A stretch of DNA of 64,000 nucleotides from Corynebacterium pygosceleis (lineage in GTDB: Bacteria > Actinomycetota > Actinomycetes > Mycobacteriales > Mycobacteriaceae). The position numbers were made by a program, and so were the translations under genes. The DNA lies in contig NZ_JAENIQ020000002.1 in NCBI RefSeq assembly GCF_016595275.2, positions 372,001-436,000 of the forward strand. The letters are read 5' to 3'. The notes under the pieces were generated by a model. It did no database searches. It was given only the letters and a program-made list of their open reading frames with translations, and was not told the origin of the DNA. Of this stretch, positions 9,933 through 18,750 are shown piece after piece (within the stretch, counting starts at the first letter, position 1; each line of letters starts with the position of its first letter).

Positions 9933-10019
9933 GAACACGGGGAACCCACCGGAGGAATCACAACGGTGTCATCTCCGACGGTGATCACCGCGCACATCAC
10001 CGGGCAACGGACGTCCGAC

Positions 10020-11030
10020 TCAGTGACCGTCGGTGTCGGCGTCCGAGTGGATGTCGATCTTCCATCCCGTGAGACGCGCGGCGAGACGCGCGTTCTGACC
10101 TTCCTTGCCGATCGCCAGCGACAGCTGGTAGTCCGGCACGGTGACCCGGGCGACCTGCATCTCCGGATCGAGCACCTCCACCCGCACCACCTTCGACGGT
10201 GCGAGCGCGTTTCCGACGAACTCCGCGGGATCCTCGGAATAGTCGATGATGTCCAGCTTCTCGCCGCCCAACTCACCCATCACGTTGGAGACACGCTGGC
10301 CACGTGGACCGATGCACGCCCCCTTGGCGTTGAGGCCCTTGACGGTCGCACGGACCGCCACCTTCGACCGGTGCCCGGCCTCCCGGGCGATGCCGGTGAT
10401 CTCGACCGAACCGTCGGCGACCTCCGGAACCTCGAGTTCGAACAGCCTGCGGACCAGTTCTGGGTGCGTACGGGAGAGGTTGATCTGGAGGTTGCGCTGC
10501 CCCTTGGTGACGCCGACGATGTAGCACTTCACACGGTCACCGTGCCTCAGTTTCTCACCGGGAATCTGCTCCGCGGGCAGCAGGACGCCGTCCTGGCCGT
10601 CGACCTCGGTCCCGAGACGGACGACGACGATCCCACGTTCGTTGGCACGGGCGTCAGCCTGGACGATACCGCTGATGACCTTGCCCTCGAACTCCGCGTA
10701 TTCCCCGAAGGCACGCTCGTTCTCCGCGTCACGCATACGGCGGATGATCGCGTCCCGCACCGCTCCGGCGGACACCCGCGCGAAGTTGTTCGGGGTGTCG
10801 TCGAACTCACTGACGACGGCGCCCTCCGCGTCGTACTCCGTGACGATGACCGCGACGGAACCGGTGGCCGGATCAATGTCGATGCGCGCCCGGGTGTTGT
10901 CGTCCGCACTGTCCCCGTTGTGCGCGTGATACGCCTGGAGAAGTGCCCGTCCGATGGTGGTGAGCATGTCGTTGACGCCGATACCGCGTTCCTTCTCGAT
11001 GCTCTTCAATGCCGCGACGTCAATATTCAC
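10020..11030 (-). CDS. nusA: Transcription termination/antitermination factor NusA
   Basis: A 336-residue protein that binds RNA polymerase and nascent RNA, controlling pausing, termination and rRNA antitermination. The N-terminal domain (about 1-105) binds polymerase. An S1 domain follows (about 110-175), then two KH domains with [20 protein letters not shown] and [20 protein letters not shown]. As in other actinobacteria the C-terminal acidic repeats of E. coli NusA are absent. The start overlaps the rimP stop by 4 bases. Confidence 0.96.
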   Translation of the reverse strand: MNIDVAALKSIEKERGIGVNDMLTTIGRALLQAYHAHNGDSADDNTRARIDIDPATGSVAVIVTEYDAEGAVVSEFDDTPNNFARVSAGAVRDAIIRRMRDAENERAFGEYAEFEGKVISGIVQADARANERGIVVVRLGTEVDGQDGVLLPAEQIPGEKLRHGDRVKCYIVGVTKGQRNLQINLSRTHPELVRRLFELEVPEVADGSVEITGIAREAGHRSKVAVRATVKGLNAKGACIGPRGQRVSNVMGELGGEKLDIIDYSEDPAEFVGNALAPSKVVRVEVLDPEMQVARVTVPDYQLSLAIGKEGQNARLAARLTGWKIDIHSDADTDGH

Positions 11031-11602
11031 TTGTCTTCCTCCCGCTTGGACAGCGCGTCTTCGTAACTGAGATCCGCCAGCGCGACTTCTGCCGCGGGCG
11101 GTTGTGAAAACTCAATTTCTACCACTGCGGTGGCCTCGGCTCCAAGCTCGGCGAGTCGGAGCGTGTCAACCGTGACGCCCTTCCGTCCCTTCTCCGGGCG
11201 GCGGATCAGGATGACGGAGTTCCCACCCTCGTCGAGAGCGCCGATACGGGCGATTTCGGTGCGCCCCCCTCGGGTGAGCGCGACGAGCCGTCCCCGGTTC
11301 CGGCGCCAGTGCCGGGGTGCGGTGAGCGGGTGATCGACCCCCGGCGTCCCCACTTCGAGCGTGTACCCCTGCCCGCCGAACTCGATGTCGCCGCGTTCCT
11401 CTGCCGCATCGAAGGCCGCGGAGATCTCCTGCGAGATGCCCTCCAGGAGATCGAGGTCCGGACGGTCGTCCCCGTCGAGGGCGACCGTCACGGAGGATTT
11501 CGCCCCGGCCCGGTTCACCCGGAGATTCTCGACGTCCAGTGCGTGCGCACCGGCGATCGGCGCGACGAGTTCAGTCAGGGTCTGTTCAGTTGGGAATGCC
11601 AT
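11027..11602 (-). CDS. rimP: Ribosome maturation factor RimP
   Basis: A 191-residue protein needed for 30S assembly. Segments [17 protein letters not shown] and [20 protein letters not shown] are the RimP hallmarks. A longer frame exists, but ATG 11602 is preferred: it begins the conserved region and sits 7 bases after a TAGTGT -10 box with no Shine-Dalgarno, indicating a leaderless transcript. It is the first gene of the rimP-nusA unit and is divergent from the DUF4439 gene. Confidence 0.93.
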   Translation of the reverse strand: MAFPTEQTLTELVAPIAGAHALDVENLRVNRAGAKSSVTVALDGDDRPDLDLLEGISQEISAAFDAAEERGDIEFGGQGYTLEVGTPGVDHPLTAPRHWRRNRGRLVALTRGGRTEIARIGALDEGGNSVILIRRPEKGRKGVTVDTLRLAELGAEATAVVEIEFSQPPAAEVALADLSYEDALSKREEDK

Positions 11603-11609
11603 GGGGCCA

Positions 11610-11615
11610 ACACTA
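11610..11615 (-). promoter_or_regulatory. -10 box of rimP (leaderless)
   Basis: TAGTGT read on the minus strand, 7 bases before the rimP ATG. The expected transcription start coincides with the start codon. Confidence 0.65.
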
Positions 11616-11638
11616 CCGTGCCGGTCCACCGACCCGGG

Positions 11639-11644
11639 TACACT
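11639..11644 (+). promoter_or_regulatory. -10 box of the DUF4439 lipoprotein gene (leaderless)
   Basis: TACACT 8 bases before GTG 11653, with no ribosome binding site between. It forms a compact back-to-back pair with the rimP promoter, their -10 boxes being only 24 bases apart. Confidence 0.65.
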
Positions 11645-11652
11645 GATCCGCC

Positions 11653-12582
11653 GTGAAACGCTGCAACTTCCGTCATCGCCTGGCGGCACCCGTCACCGCC
11701 CTGCTCCTGGCCGGCGGGCTCTCGGGCTGCCACATCACCCCCACCCCCGAGCCGGACCCCGCGCTCTCCGCACTCTCGGCGGACGCCCACGCGGACGTCT
11801 CCGTGCTCTCCGGTACCGACCCCCGGGGTGCGGAGGCACGCGAACGCCACGCCGCGGAACTCGACGGGGAGATCCGGAGGCTGTGCGGCCACCGCGAGGA
11901 CGGATCCGTGCCGGAATCCTGCGTTCTCCCCCAGACCACGGAACGGGATCCCTCGACGGGTGGGGACCCGTCAGCGGTTCTCCCGGGTTCGGCGGAGTTC
12001 ATCATCGGAAAACTCGGTGAAATACCGACCGAGTCGGTCCCCCGGGTCGCACGGATGCACGCCGAACTCGCCGTACTGGCAGGCACGACGCCGGATCCTT
12101 CGACGGCCGTCCGGGAGATGGATCCGGGATCCGGGGGCGGTTCCGTCGACGTGGATGCCGCGAGGGAGGCACTGGACTGGGAGTACTCGGCGATCTACGG
12201 ACTCGGGGTGGCACAGGCGTGGGCGGATCCGGAGGTCGCCGAGGTGATCGGCCGGTCGATCGAGGGACACCGGGATCTGGCTGAGGCGCTCCGCGGCCTG
12301 CTGGCAACGGTTCCCGACGCGGATCCCCCGGTGCCCGCCGCCGGGTACACGGTGGCCTCCGGGGCGGAGACCCCGGAGGACCCGGCCTCCGCTCTCGCCG
12401 CAGCGGTACGGATAGACACCGATTCGGCCCTGATGTGGCAGGCCGCGGCCGGTACCGCGGAAGGCGCGCTGTGGCGCACCTGGTGTGTCCTGGCCGGCTC
12501 CACCTCGGTGCTCACCGCCGTGCCCCTCCTCGACGCCGCGGGGACGGATCCGGCCGCCGCCGGGTTGTTCGATCTGCCGTGA
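11653..12582 (+). CDS. DUF4439 (ferritin-like fold) putative lipoprotein
   Basis: A 309-residue exported protein. The N-terminus has basic residues, a hydrophobic stretch and the lipobox LSGC (Cys at about 26), so it is probably a membrane-anchored lipoprotein. A Thr/Pro-rich linker leads to an Ala-rich helical C-terminal domain with EYSAIYGLGVAQAW and HRDLAEALRGLL, resembling the DUF4439 ferritin-like family that sits between rimP and proS in mycobacteria. No metal-binding set is obvious and the function is unknown. The GTG start is supported by the adjacent leaderless promoter. It converges on nagB. Confidence 0.8.
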   Translation: MKRCNFRHRLAAPVTALLLAGGLSGCHITPTPEPDPALSALSADAHADVSVLSGTDPRGAEARERHAAELDGEIRRLCGHREDGSVPESCVLPQTTERDPSTGGDPSAVLPGSAEFIIGKLGEIPTESVPRVARMHAELAVLAGTTPDPSTAVREMDPGSGGGSVDVDAAREALDWEYSAIYGLGVAQAWADPEVAEVIGRSIEGHRDLAEALRGLLATVPDADPPVPAAGYTVASGAETPEDPASALAAAVRIDTDSALMWQAAAGTAEGALWRTWCVLAGSTSVLTAVPLLDAAGTDPAAAGLFDLP

Positions 12583-12598
12583 GTTCGTCCCGAACCGG

Positions 12599-13381
12599 TC
12601 AGATCCGCTGCCAGTCAGGCTTGTTGTCGAAGGCGTAGCGGTAATAGTCGGCGTTGGCCAGTCCAGCTGCGGCGGCTTCATCGACGATGACGGTCGCATG
12701 CCGGTGGAACTGCAGGATCGACGCCGGACACAGTGCGGACACCGGCCCCTCCACGGTTGCGGCGACCGCCTCCGCCTTCCCCGCACCGGTGGCCAGGAGC
12801 AGGAGGTGACCGGCGTCGCTGATCGTCCCCAGTCCCTGGGTCAGAACATGGTGGGGGACCTTGTCCGCGTCGTCGTCGAAGAACCGGGCGTTGTCCGAGA
12901 TCGTCTGGGGGTGCAGGGTCTTCAGCCTGGTCCGCGACCGCAGGGAGGAACCGGGCTCATTGAACCCGATGTGTCCGTCCGTCCCGATACCGAGAAGCTG
13001 GACATCCACTCCCCCGGCATCGACGATCGCCTGATCGTAGGCGATGCCTGCGGCCGTGGGGTCGTCCGCGAGACCGTCGGGGCTGTGCACGTCCGCATCG
13101 GGGATGTCGATGTGCGAGGTGAAGTTGTCCCGGATGAAGCGGTAGTAGCTCTGCTCATGGGTGCGGGGCAGCCCGACGTATTCATCGAGGAGGAAGGCAC
13201 GGCAGTTCGCGAAGCTCAGGTCCCCGTCCCGGTGCCTGCGGATGAGTTCCCGGTACATCGCCAACGGTGTCGAGCCGGTGGCGAGGCCCAGGGTGGCGGA
13301 ATCACGACGCGCGTAGTCGGTGAAGACGTCCGCTGCGACTCGTGCGACGGACTCGGCGTCGGGCTGGATGATGACCTCCAT
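12599..13381 (-). CDS. nagB: Glucosamine-6-phosphate deaminase
   Basis: A 260-residue NagB converting glucosamine-6-phosphate to fructose-6-phosphate and ammonia. The motifs [21 protein letters not shown] and the active-site loop [17 protein letters not shown] are all intact. GAGGAGAAAGGAC precedes the start. It stands alone: no nagA, nagK or transporter is adjacent, and it lies between the DUF4439 gene and proS, which are neighbours in mycobacteria, so it is an inserted catabolic gene. Upstream there are two TGTCAGACA palindromes that may be operators. Confidence 0.95.
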   Translation of the reverse strand: MEVIIQPDAESVARVAADVFTDYARRDSATLGLATGSTPLAMYRELIRRHRDGDLSFANCRAFLLDEYVGLPRTHEQSYYRFIRDNFTSHIDIPDADVHSPDGLADDPTAAGIAYDQAIVDAGGVDVQLLGIGTDGHIGFNEPGSSLRSRTRLKTLHPQTISDNARFFDDDADKVPHHVLTQGLGTISDAGHLLLLATGAGKAEAVAATVEGPVSALCPASILQFHRHATVIVDEAAAAGLANADYYRYAFDNKPDWQRI

Positions 13382-13469
13382 GTCAGGGGCCGTCCTTTCT
13401 CCTCGTGGGTCCTGGCCATCGGTGGAATACCGGTGGGAGACACCGCGCTACGGCGGTGACCTCAATTCA

Positions 13470-13475
13470 ACACTA
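13470..13475 (-). promoter_or_regulatory. Candidate -10 box of nagB
   Basis: TAGTGT on the minus strand, about 88 bases upstream of the nagB start. It implies an untranslated leader of about 80 bases. No good -35 is seen. Confidence 0.4.
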
Positions 13476-13483
13476 GTATCCGC

Positions 13484-13494
13484 GTGTCAGACAG
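13484..13494. promoter_or_regulatory. Palindrome TGTCAGACA, possible operator 1 of nagB
   Basis: GTGTCAGACAG, an inverted repeat TGTC-A-GACA, falls near the expected -35 position for the candidate nagB -10 box. A second, better copy lies 74 bases further upstream. The core fits the GT-N3-AC spacing of GntR-family operators. Confidence 0.35.
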
Positions 13495-13495
13495 G

Positions 13496-13529
13496 AAAAC
13501 GGCGAAAGACCGAAACTTCCGCCGTTTTT
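13496..13529 (-). terminator. Rho-independent terminator of proS
   Basis: Perfect 9-bp stem AAAACGGCG/CGCCGTTTT (13496-13504 with 13520-13528). T-runs occur in both directions, so it can act bidirectionally. It lies just downstream of proS on the minus strand. Confidence 0.75.
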
Positions 13530-13557
13530 CCCGGAGGGACGCCACCCGCCCACTAGT

Positions 13558-13568
13558 TGTCAGACAAG
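13558..13568. promoter_or_regulatory. Palindrome TTGTCAGACAA, possible operator 2 of nagB
   Basis: TTGTCAGACAA is a perfect 11-base palindrome around a central A and matches TnGTnnnACnA, the FadR-subfamily GntR operator pattern. It overlaps the proS stop codon, so a chance match constrained by coding sequence is possible. Confidence 0.3.
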
Positions 13569-15311
13569 AGCCCGCACTTCTTCGAGAATGTCGGTCACCG
13601 GAACCTCCCGGGTCTCCCCGGTTTCCCGGACCCGCAGCTCCACGACACCGTCAGCGAAACCACGGCCCAGCACGACGACGAACGGCATACCGAGCAACTC
13701 GGAGTCCTTGAACTTCACACCGGGACTGACCTTCGGCCGGTCGTCGAAGAGCACCTCGACACCTGAATCCGACAGATCCCCCGCGAGCTTCTCCGCGGCC
13801 TCGGCCGCCTCCGCGTTCTTGTTGGCCACGACGACGTGCACCTGATAGGGCGCCACGGCGACGGGCCAGTTCAGACCCTTCTCATCGTGGCGCTGCTCGG
13901 CGATGACCGCGACGAGCCGGGAGACGCCGATTCCGTAGGACCCCATGGTGGGGACGGAGCGCTTGCCGTTCTCATCGAGGATCTGCAGCTCCAGCGCCTC
14001 GGAGTACTTGCGTCCCAGCTGGAAGATGTGACCGATCTCGATACCCCGTGCCAGACGCAGAGTGCCCTGGTTGTCCGGGGCGGGGTCCCCCTCCCGGATC
14101 TCGGCGGCCTCGATGTACCCGTCCGGGGTGAAGTCACGGCCGGCGACACAGTTGACCACGTGCCGTCCCTCGGCGTCGGCACCCGTGATCCAGGACGTCC
14201 CGGAGACGACCCGCGGGTCGGCGAGGATCGTCACCCCGTTCGCCGCCAGACCGCGCGGACCGACGTAGCCCTTGACCAGGAACGGCGTGGTGGCGAAGTC
14301 CTTGTCGGAGGCCAGTTCCACGGCTGCGGGCTCCACCGACGCCTCCAGCCTCTTCATGTCGACCTCACGGTCACCGGGAACGAGGATGCCGGTCAGTTCC
14401 GGCTCCTCACCGGGGCGGGTGATGTTCACCACGATGCACTTCAGCGTGTCCGCGGCGGTGACCTCGCGGCCGCCGACACCGACCCCGGCAGCGTTCGCCC
14501 AGTCCACCAGCTTGTCGATGGTCTCGCAGTCGGGGCTGTCGTATTCGAGGGCTGCGGGCTGTCCCTCGATCGGCTTCTCCTCGGCCCGCGGAGTGATCAC
14601 GGCCTCCGCGTTCGCCGCGTAGTCCCCCTCCGTCGCACGGACGAAGGTGTCCTCACCGTTCCCGCAGACCGCGAGAAACTCCTCCGAGGCCGATCCACCC
14701 ATCGCACCGGATGTCGCGGCGCAGATGACGTAGTCGATCCCCATGCGGTCGAAGGAGTTGATGTACGCCTGACGGTGCTTCATGTAGGCGGCGTTCAGTC
14801 CCTCGTCACTCATGTCGAACGAGTAGGAGTCCTTCATCGTGAACTCACGGCCCCGGAGAATACCCGCGCGAGGACGCTCCTCATCGCGGTACTTCGTCTG
14901 GATCTGGAAGAGGATCGCCGGGAAATCCTTGTACGAGGAGTACATGTCCTTCACCAGGCCGGTGAACATCTCCTCGTGCGTCGGTCCCAGAAGATAGTCG
15001 CCGCCCTTACGGTCCTTGAGCCGGAACAGGTTGTCGCCGTATTCGGTCCACCGTCCGGTCCGCTCATAGGGTTCCCGGGGAAGGAGCGCCGGCAGGCAGA
15101 TCTCCTGGCCGCCGATACCCTCCATCTCCTCGCGCACGATGCCCTCGATCTTCCGGAGCGTGCGCAGGCCGAGCGGGAGCCAGGAGTACACCCCGGGAGC
15201 GGCGCGACGGATGTACCCGGCGCGGACCAGGAGCTTGTGGCTGGGGACCTCGGCCTCGGCCGGGTCGTCGCGCAGAGTGCGCAGGAACAGGGTGGACATG
15301 CGTGTGATCAT
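13560..15311 (-). CDS. proS: Prolyl-tRNA synthetase (bacterial type, with editing domain)
   Basis: A 583-residue class II synthetase that charges tRNA-Pro. Motif 2 is visible in [20 protein letters not shown] and motif 3 in [13 protein letters not shown]. The central 180 residues form the YbaK-like editing insertion, followed by the anticodon-binding domain. ATG 15311 ([20 protein letters not shown]) is preferred over an upstream in-frame TTG because it matches the family start and lies 7 bases after a TATATT box. Downstream is a strong terminator. Confidence 0.96.
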   Translation of the reverse strand: MITRMSTLFLRTLRDDPAEAEVPSHKLLVRAGYIRRAAPGVYSWLPLGLRTLRKIEGIVREEMEGIGGQEICLPALLPREPYERTGRWTEYGDNLFRLKDRKGGDYLLGPTHEEMFTGLVKDMYSSYKDFPAILFQIQTKYRDEERPRAGILRGREFTMKDSYSFDMSDEGLNAAYMKHRQAYINSFDRMGIDYVICAATSGAMGGSASEEFLAVCGNGEDTFVRATEGDYAANAEAVITPRAEEKPIEGQPAALEYDSPDCETIDKLVDWANAAGVGVGGREVTAADTLKCIVVNITRPGEEPELTGILVPGDREVDMKRLEASVEPAAVELASDKDFATTPFLVKGYVGPRGLAANGVTILADPRVVSGTSWITGADAEGRHVVNCVAGRDFTPDGYIEAAEIREGDPAPDNQGTLRLARGIEIGHIFQLGRKYSEALELQILDENGKRSVPTMGSYGIGVSRLVAVIAEQRHDEKGLNWPVAVAPYQVHVVVANKNAEAAEAAEKLAGDLSDSGVEVLFDDRPKVSPGVKFKDSELLGMPFVVVLGRGFADGVVELRVRETGETREVPVTDILEEVRALV

Positions 15312-15318
15312 GAGCGCC

Positions 15319-15324
15319 AATATA
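15319..15324 (-). promoter_or_regulatory. -10 box of proS (leaderless)
   Basis: TATATT on the minus strand ends 7 bases before the proS ATG, with no Shine-Dalgarno between. This is close to the ideal -10 hexamer. Confidence 0.7.
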
Positions 15325-15343
15325 CCCGCCCGCCCCCACGGGT

Positions 15344-15349
15344 TAGGGT
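15344..15349 (+). promoter_or_regulatory. -10 box of yaaA (leaderless)
   Basis: TAGGGT lies 7 bases before the yaaA ATG and 20 bases from the divergent proS -10 box. The surrounding CGGGTTAGGGTGGT recurs before the hydrolase gene at 37545. Confidence 0.55.
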
Positions 15350-15356
15350 GGTGACC

Positions 15357-16109
15357 ATGCTCATTGTCCTGCCCCCTTCCGAAACCAAGGCCGACGGCGG
15401 CGACGGCGCCCCGCTCGACCTCGGTGCGCTCTCGTTCCCGGAGCTCAACGAGGTGCGCCGTACGGTGGCGGCTTCACTGCTCGCGCTCGATGACGACACC
15501 ATGCGTGACGCACTGAAGATCAGTCCGAAACTGGACGCCGAGATCGCCGCCAACCGGGAACTGTGGACCTCTCCGACGATGCCCGCCATCCAGCGCTACA
15601 CCGGTGTGCTCTACGACGCGCTCGACGCCGGCACACTCGACGGCACCTCCCTTTCCAGGATCGCCGTGGGTTCCGCGCTGTTCGGCCTCGTCCGGGCGGA
15701 CGACCCGATCCCCCGTTACCGGCTGTCCGGTGGATCGAGGATCCCGGAGAGAGGTGCGGCGAAACCGCCGACGATGAAGGCACGGTGGGGAACATCCGTC
15801 ACCGGTGCACTGCGCACGGTGGCCCCGACCGAGGGGCCGGTCGTCGACCTGCGGTCCGGGGCCTACCTCACCCTCGGCCCGTTGCCCGGGGCGATCACGG
15901 TCCGGGTGGAGTCGGTGCAGGAGGACGGAAGCCGGAAGGTGGTCAGTCACTTCAACAAGCACTACAAGGGTGTGCTCGCGCGCGTACTCGCCACCGCCGA
16001 CCGCGCTCCCGGCCCCGGTGACGGCGTCGGGGAGATCGCGGCGGTCGCCCGCGCCGCGGATCTCACCGTGGAGATCACCGGGCCGGACTCACTGACGCTC
16101 GTCGTGTGA
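15357..16109 (+). CDS. yaaA: YaaA/DUF328 family peroxide-stress protein
   Basis: A 250-residue protein with the family start [11 protein letters not shown] and later blocks [35 protein letters not shown] and [15 protein letters not shown]. coli YaaA lowers free iron and protects DNA during hydrogen peroxide stress and has a DNA-binding HhH-related fold; that role here is inferred from family. ATG 15357 is supported by the start of homology and the leaderless promoter; the much longer open frame upstream is antisense to proS. It is not in an operon. Confidence 0.9.
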   Translation: MLIVLPPSETKADGGDGAPLDLGALSFPELNEVRRTVAASLLALDDDTMRDALKISPKLDAEIAANRELWTSPTMPAIQRYTGVLYDALDAGTLDGTSLSRIAVGSALFGLVRADDPIPRYRLSGGSRIPERGAAKPPTMKARWGTSVTGALRTVAPTEGPVVDLRSGAYLTLGPLPGAITVRVESVQEDGSRKVVSHFNKHYKGVLARVLATADRAPGPGDGVGEIAAVARAADLTVEITGPDSLTLVV

Positions 16110-16412
16110 CGACCGTCCGCCACCGGACGGACCCTCCGCCCACTCCCGGGCCCTCCGTCGGACGCCCGGCGGAGGACCTCCCCCTACGGGGACCAACGGT
16201 CCGGGGAAAGCTGCCACTCTCCGTGACCTCGGGCCTGCCTCCCGGCAGGCGCGGACAGATCCACCGGCCGACAGCGGGCGGATGAGTCCGTTGACACCGC
16301 ACCCCACCCGGACACGATGTCGGGGACGCTCCCTTCACCGCCGTCACGGAGCCGGCCCCACCCCTTTCTCTCCTGCTGCTTCCCCGCACCACAATCCCCC
16401 GAAAGGCCGGTC
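16110..16412 (+). promoter_or_regulatory. Intergenic region upstream of sugar-porter MFS, with candidate promoter
   Basis: About 300 bases without a gene. A perfect TTGACA at 16291-16296 is followed after 17-18 bases by ACGATG/CGATGT, a weak -10. A short 7-bp hairpin (around 16229-16247) may end yaaA transcription. Confidence 0.35.
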
Positions 16413-17813
16413 ATGTCCTTCATCAGTGACCTCAGATCCGCTCCTCCGGTCGGACGTGCCGTCGCACTGACCGCGGCGGCCCTCGGGATCACCTACGGCT
16501 ACGACATCTCCAACATCGCGGCCGTCCTTCTCTTCCTCGAGAAAGACTTCGGACTCGACACCACCGGTCAGGCGACGATGGCCACCGCCGTGGTCGTCGG
16601 CCAGATCGTCGGTGCCATCTCCGGGGGTTCTCTCGCCAACGCCATCGGCAGGAAGAAGACGATGCTCATCGTCGCCGCCGGTTACGTGGTGTTCTCCGTG
16701 GCTGGTGCCTTCGCCCCCACCGCAGGCGTCCTGCTCTTCCTCCGTGCACTGCTCGGTGTGAGCATCGGTCTGTCCATCACCGTCGTTCCGGTGTTCATCG
16801 CGGAGTCCTCCCCCAACCGGATCCGCGGTGGTCTCCTGACCGCGTACCAGGTGACCACGGTCCTCGGCATCATCGTGGGCTACCTCGTCGGCTGGGGCCT
16901 GTCCTTCCTCGAGAGCTGGCGCTGGATGCTCGGTGCCGCCGCTGTCCCGGCCACGATCGTGTTCGTCGCCCTGTTGAGGATCAGTGAGACCCCGCAGTGG
17001 CTCGTCATGCGGGGACGGGTCGCGGAGGCCCGTGCGGTTCTGCTGAACATCAACGCACCGAAGGAGGCGGAAGAGGAGCTCCGCTCCATCTCGGAGTCGG
17101 TCAACCAGAACGGTGGCGGAAACGATCTCAAGCATCTCGGTGAGATGTTCCGCCGACCGATCTCCCGGGCAACGGTCTTCGCCATCGCACTCGGTTTCTT
17201 CATCCAGATCACCGGTATCAACGCGACCATCTACTACGCACCCAGGATCTTCGAGCAGATGGGCTTCCACGGAACCGCACAGCAGCTCCTCCTCCCCGCT
17301 GTCGTGCAGACCTTCGGTCTCGCCGCGGTCCTGGTCTCCATGGTCGTCATCGACTCCTTCGGCCGCCGCAGGGTGCTGCTCAGCGGCATCGGAACGATGA
17401 TCCTCGCCGATCTCCTGCTGGTTCTCGTCTACCTCATGGGGGCGGACTCCTCCACACTGTTCCTCGTCGTCGGGTTCATCGGCGTCGTCCTGTTCACCAT
17501 GGGCTTCACCGGTGGCTTCGGAGCGATCGTCTGGGTCTACGCCGGCGAGTTGTTCCCCACCCGGTACCGTGCACTCGGCGCCTCGCTGGTACTCACCGCC
17601 GACCTCGTGGCCAACGCGATCGTCGCCCAGCTCTTTCCACCGCTGCTGGAGAGGGTCGGCGGTGCCGGTGTGTTCTCCATCTTCGGGGTACTCGCCGCGG
17701 TCGCCTTCGTCACCGTGTTCCGCTACGCCCCGGAGACGAAGGGCCGTAAGCTGGAGGACATCCAGAGCTACTGGGAGAACGGCGCGAAATGGGACGATAA
17801 GGTCAAGGCCTGA
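16413..17813 (+). CDS. Sugar porter family MFS transporter
   Basis: A 466-residue protein with about 12 membrane segments. Sugar-porter signatures are present: GRKKTMLIVAAGYV after helix 2, ESSPNRIRGGLLTAYQ, DSFGRRRVLLSGIG after helix 8, and the C-terminal PETKGRKLEDIQ. It probably imports a hexose, pentose or polyol by proton symport; similarity to known corynebacterial inositol-type importers is possible but not decidable here. ATG 16413 follows GAAAGG. It is a single gene ended by a strong bidirectional hairpin. Confidence 0.9.
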   Translation: MSFISDLRSAPPVGRAVALTAAALGITYGYDISNIAAVLLFLEKDFGLDTTGQATMATAVVVGQIVGAISGGSLANAIGRKKTMLIVAAGYVVFSVAGAFAPTAGVLLFLRALLGVSIGLSITVVPVFIAESSPNRIRGGLLTAYQVTTVLGIIVGYLVGWGLSFLESWRWMLGAAAVPATIVFVALLRISETPQWLVMRGRVAEARAVLLNINAPKEAEEELRSISESVNQNGGGNDLKHLGEMFRRPISRATVFAIALGFFIQITGINATIYYAPRIFEQMGFHGTAQQLLLPAVVQTFGLAAVLVSMVVIDSFGRRRVLLSGIGTMILADLLLVLVYLMGADSSTLFLVVGFIGVVLFTMGFTGGFGAIVWVYAGELFPTRYRALGASLVLTADLVANAIVAQLFPPLLERVGGAGVFSIFGVLAAVAFVTVFRYAPETKGRKLEDIQSYWENGAKWDDKVKA

Positions 17814-17846
17814 CCGTCCCGGGCGCCATCTGACCCGACACCGCTG

Positions 17847-17896
17847 AACCGGGGCCCGGCCACCTGCGCATTCCGCACGGTGGCCGGGCCCCGGTT
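17847..17896. terminator. Bidirectional hairpin terminator, 18-bp perfect stem
   Basis: AACCGGGGCCCGGCCACC at 17847-17864 pairs perfectly with 17879-17896 around a 14-base loop. It sits between the convergent MFS gene and ABC permease gene. Flanking T residues are few. Confidence 0.7.
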
Positions 17897-17965
17897 CGTC
17901 CACTCCGGAAGGACACCACTCCCCGGACGACCGTCGGTGGATGTCACCGGGGACACCGCCGCCGG

Positions 17966-18748
17966 TCAGCGGATCGCGCGTCTGGTGTCGGACCACCACG
18001 CGAGACCGCCCAGAACGACCACCCAACAGGCCAGCGCGACACCACCCTGGAGCGGCGTGGCCGTGATACCCGGGATGGAGCTTCCGTTGGCTATCTGTCC
18101 GGAGAGGAAGGGCAGGACCCAACCGACGTCCTTGAACGCCTGGACGGGCAGCGCGTAGACCATCGCCTCGATGACGAAGACATCGGCGGCGAAGATCAGG
18201 GATGCGAGAACCGTCGAACGGGTGATCACGGCGAGAAGAGCGGCGAGGACAACCGCGGTGACGAACTTGATCAGACCGAACCGGAAATCCCGGAGCTGCG
18301 CATCCGGAATATCGGTGGGGAGAGTGTCGCCGGTGAGGAGAACGGCACCACAGGCGAGCGCCAGCCCGAGCGCAAGCCCCGCGAGAGCGCCGGTCAGGAC
18401 GACCCCGATGCGGAGGAGGGTGACCCGGCCTCTCCTGTTGTCCATCATCCAGATCCAGGCGATGGAGTGGTGCCGGTAGGCGCCCCCGATGATCGCCGCG
18501 GCGGCGAAGCCCGCGATGAGGAACGACAGATCGATGCCGACCGTGAGGTCGCGTAGAGTGAGCGGCTCGTCATCCAGGGCGAGCCGTATCCCGACCGAGA
18601 GAGCCGGAATCACCAGTGTCACGGCGGCGAGGAAGACCAGGTGGCTGCGCACCGAGGTCAGTTCGGTGATGACGGCGGCGAGTATTCCCCCGAACCCGGG
18701 ACGTCGATCGGTTCCGGCGGGCGGGAATTCTGGGGTTGAGGCGGTCAT
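17966..18748 (-). CDS. ABC-2 type exporter permease
   Basis: A 260-residue protein with about six hydrophobic segments in the membrane-subunit arrangement of drug/lantibiotic-type ABC exporters: soluble N-terminus, paired helices around residues 40-90, and a final helix before WWSDTRRAIR. The central segment AYRHHSIAWIWMMDNRRGRV resembles the ABC-2 permease loop. ATG 18748 lies 2 bases after the stop of the ATPase gene, with AGGAGCGCC as ribosome binding site, so the two subunits are coupled. Substrate unknown. Confidence 0.8.
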   Translation of the reverse strand: MTASTPEFPPAGTDRRPGFGGILAAVITELTSVRSHLVFLAAVTLVIPALSVGIRLALDDEPLTLRDLTVGIDLSFLIAGFAAAAIIGGAYRHHSIAWIWMMDNRRGRVTLLRIGVVLTGALAGLALGLALACGAVLLTGDTLPTDIPDAQLRDFRFGLIKFVTAVVLAALLAVITRSTVLASLIFAADVFVIEAMVYALPVQAFKDVGWVLPFLSGQIANGSSIPGITATPLQGGVALACWVVVLGGLAWWSDTRRAIR

Positions 18749-18750
18749 GA

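Noticed and set aside
13836-15356. Long N-terminal extension of the yaaA frame
   Set aside because: It runs antisense through proS, and YaaA homology begins exactly at ATG 15357, next to a promoter.
17847-17896. Integration or attachment site suggested by the long inverted repeat
   Set aside because: It lies exactly between convergent genes, and no integrase or duplicated flank is present, so a terminator is the simpler reading.
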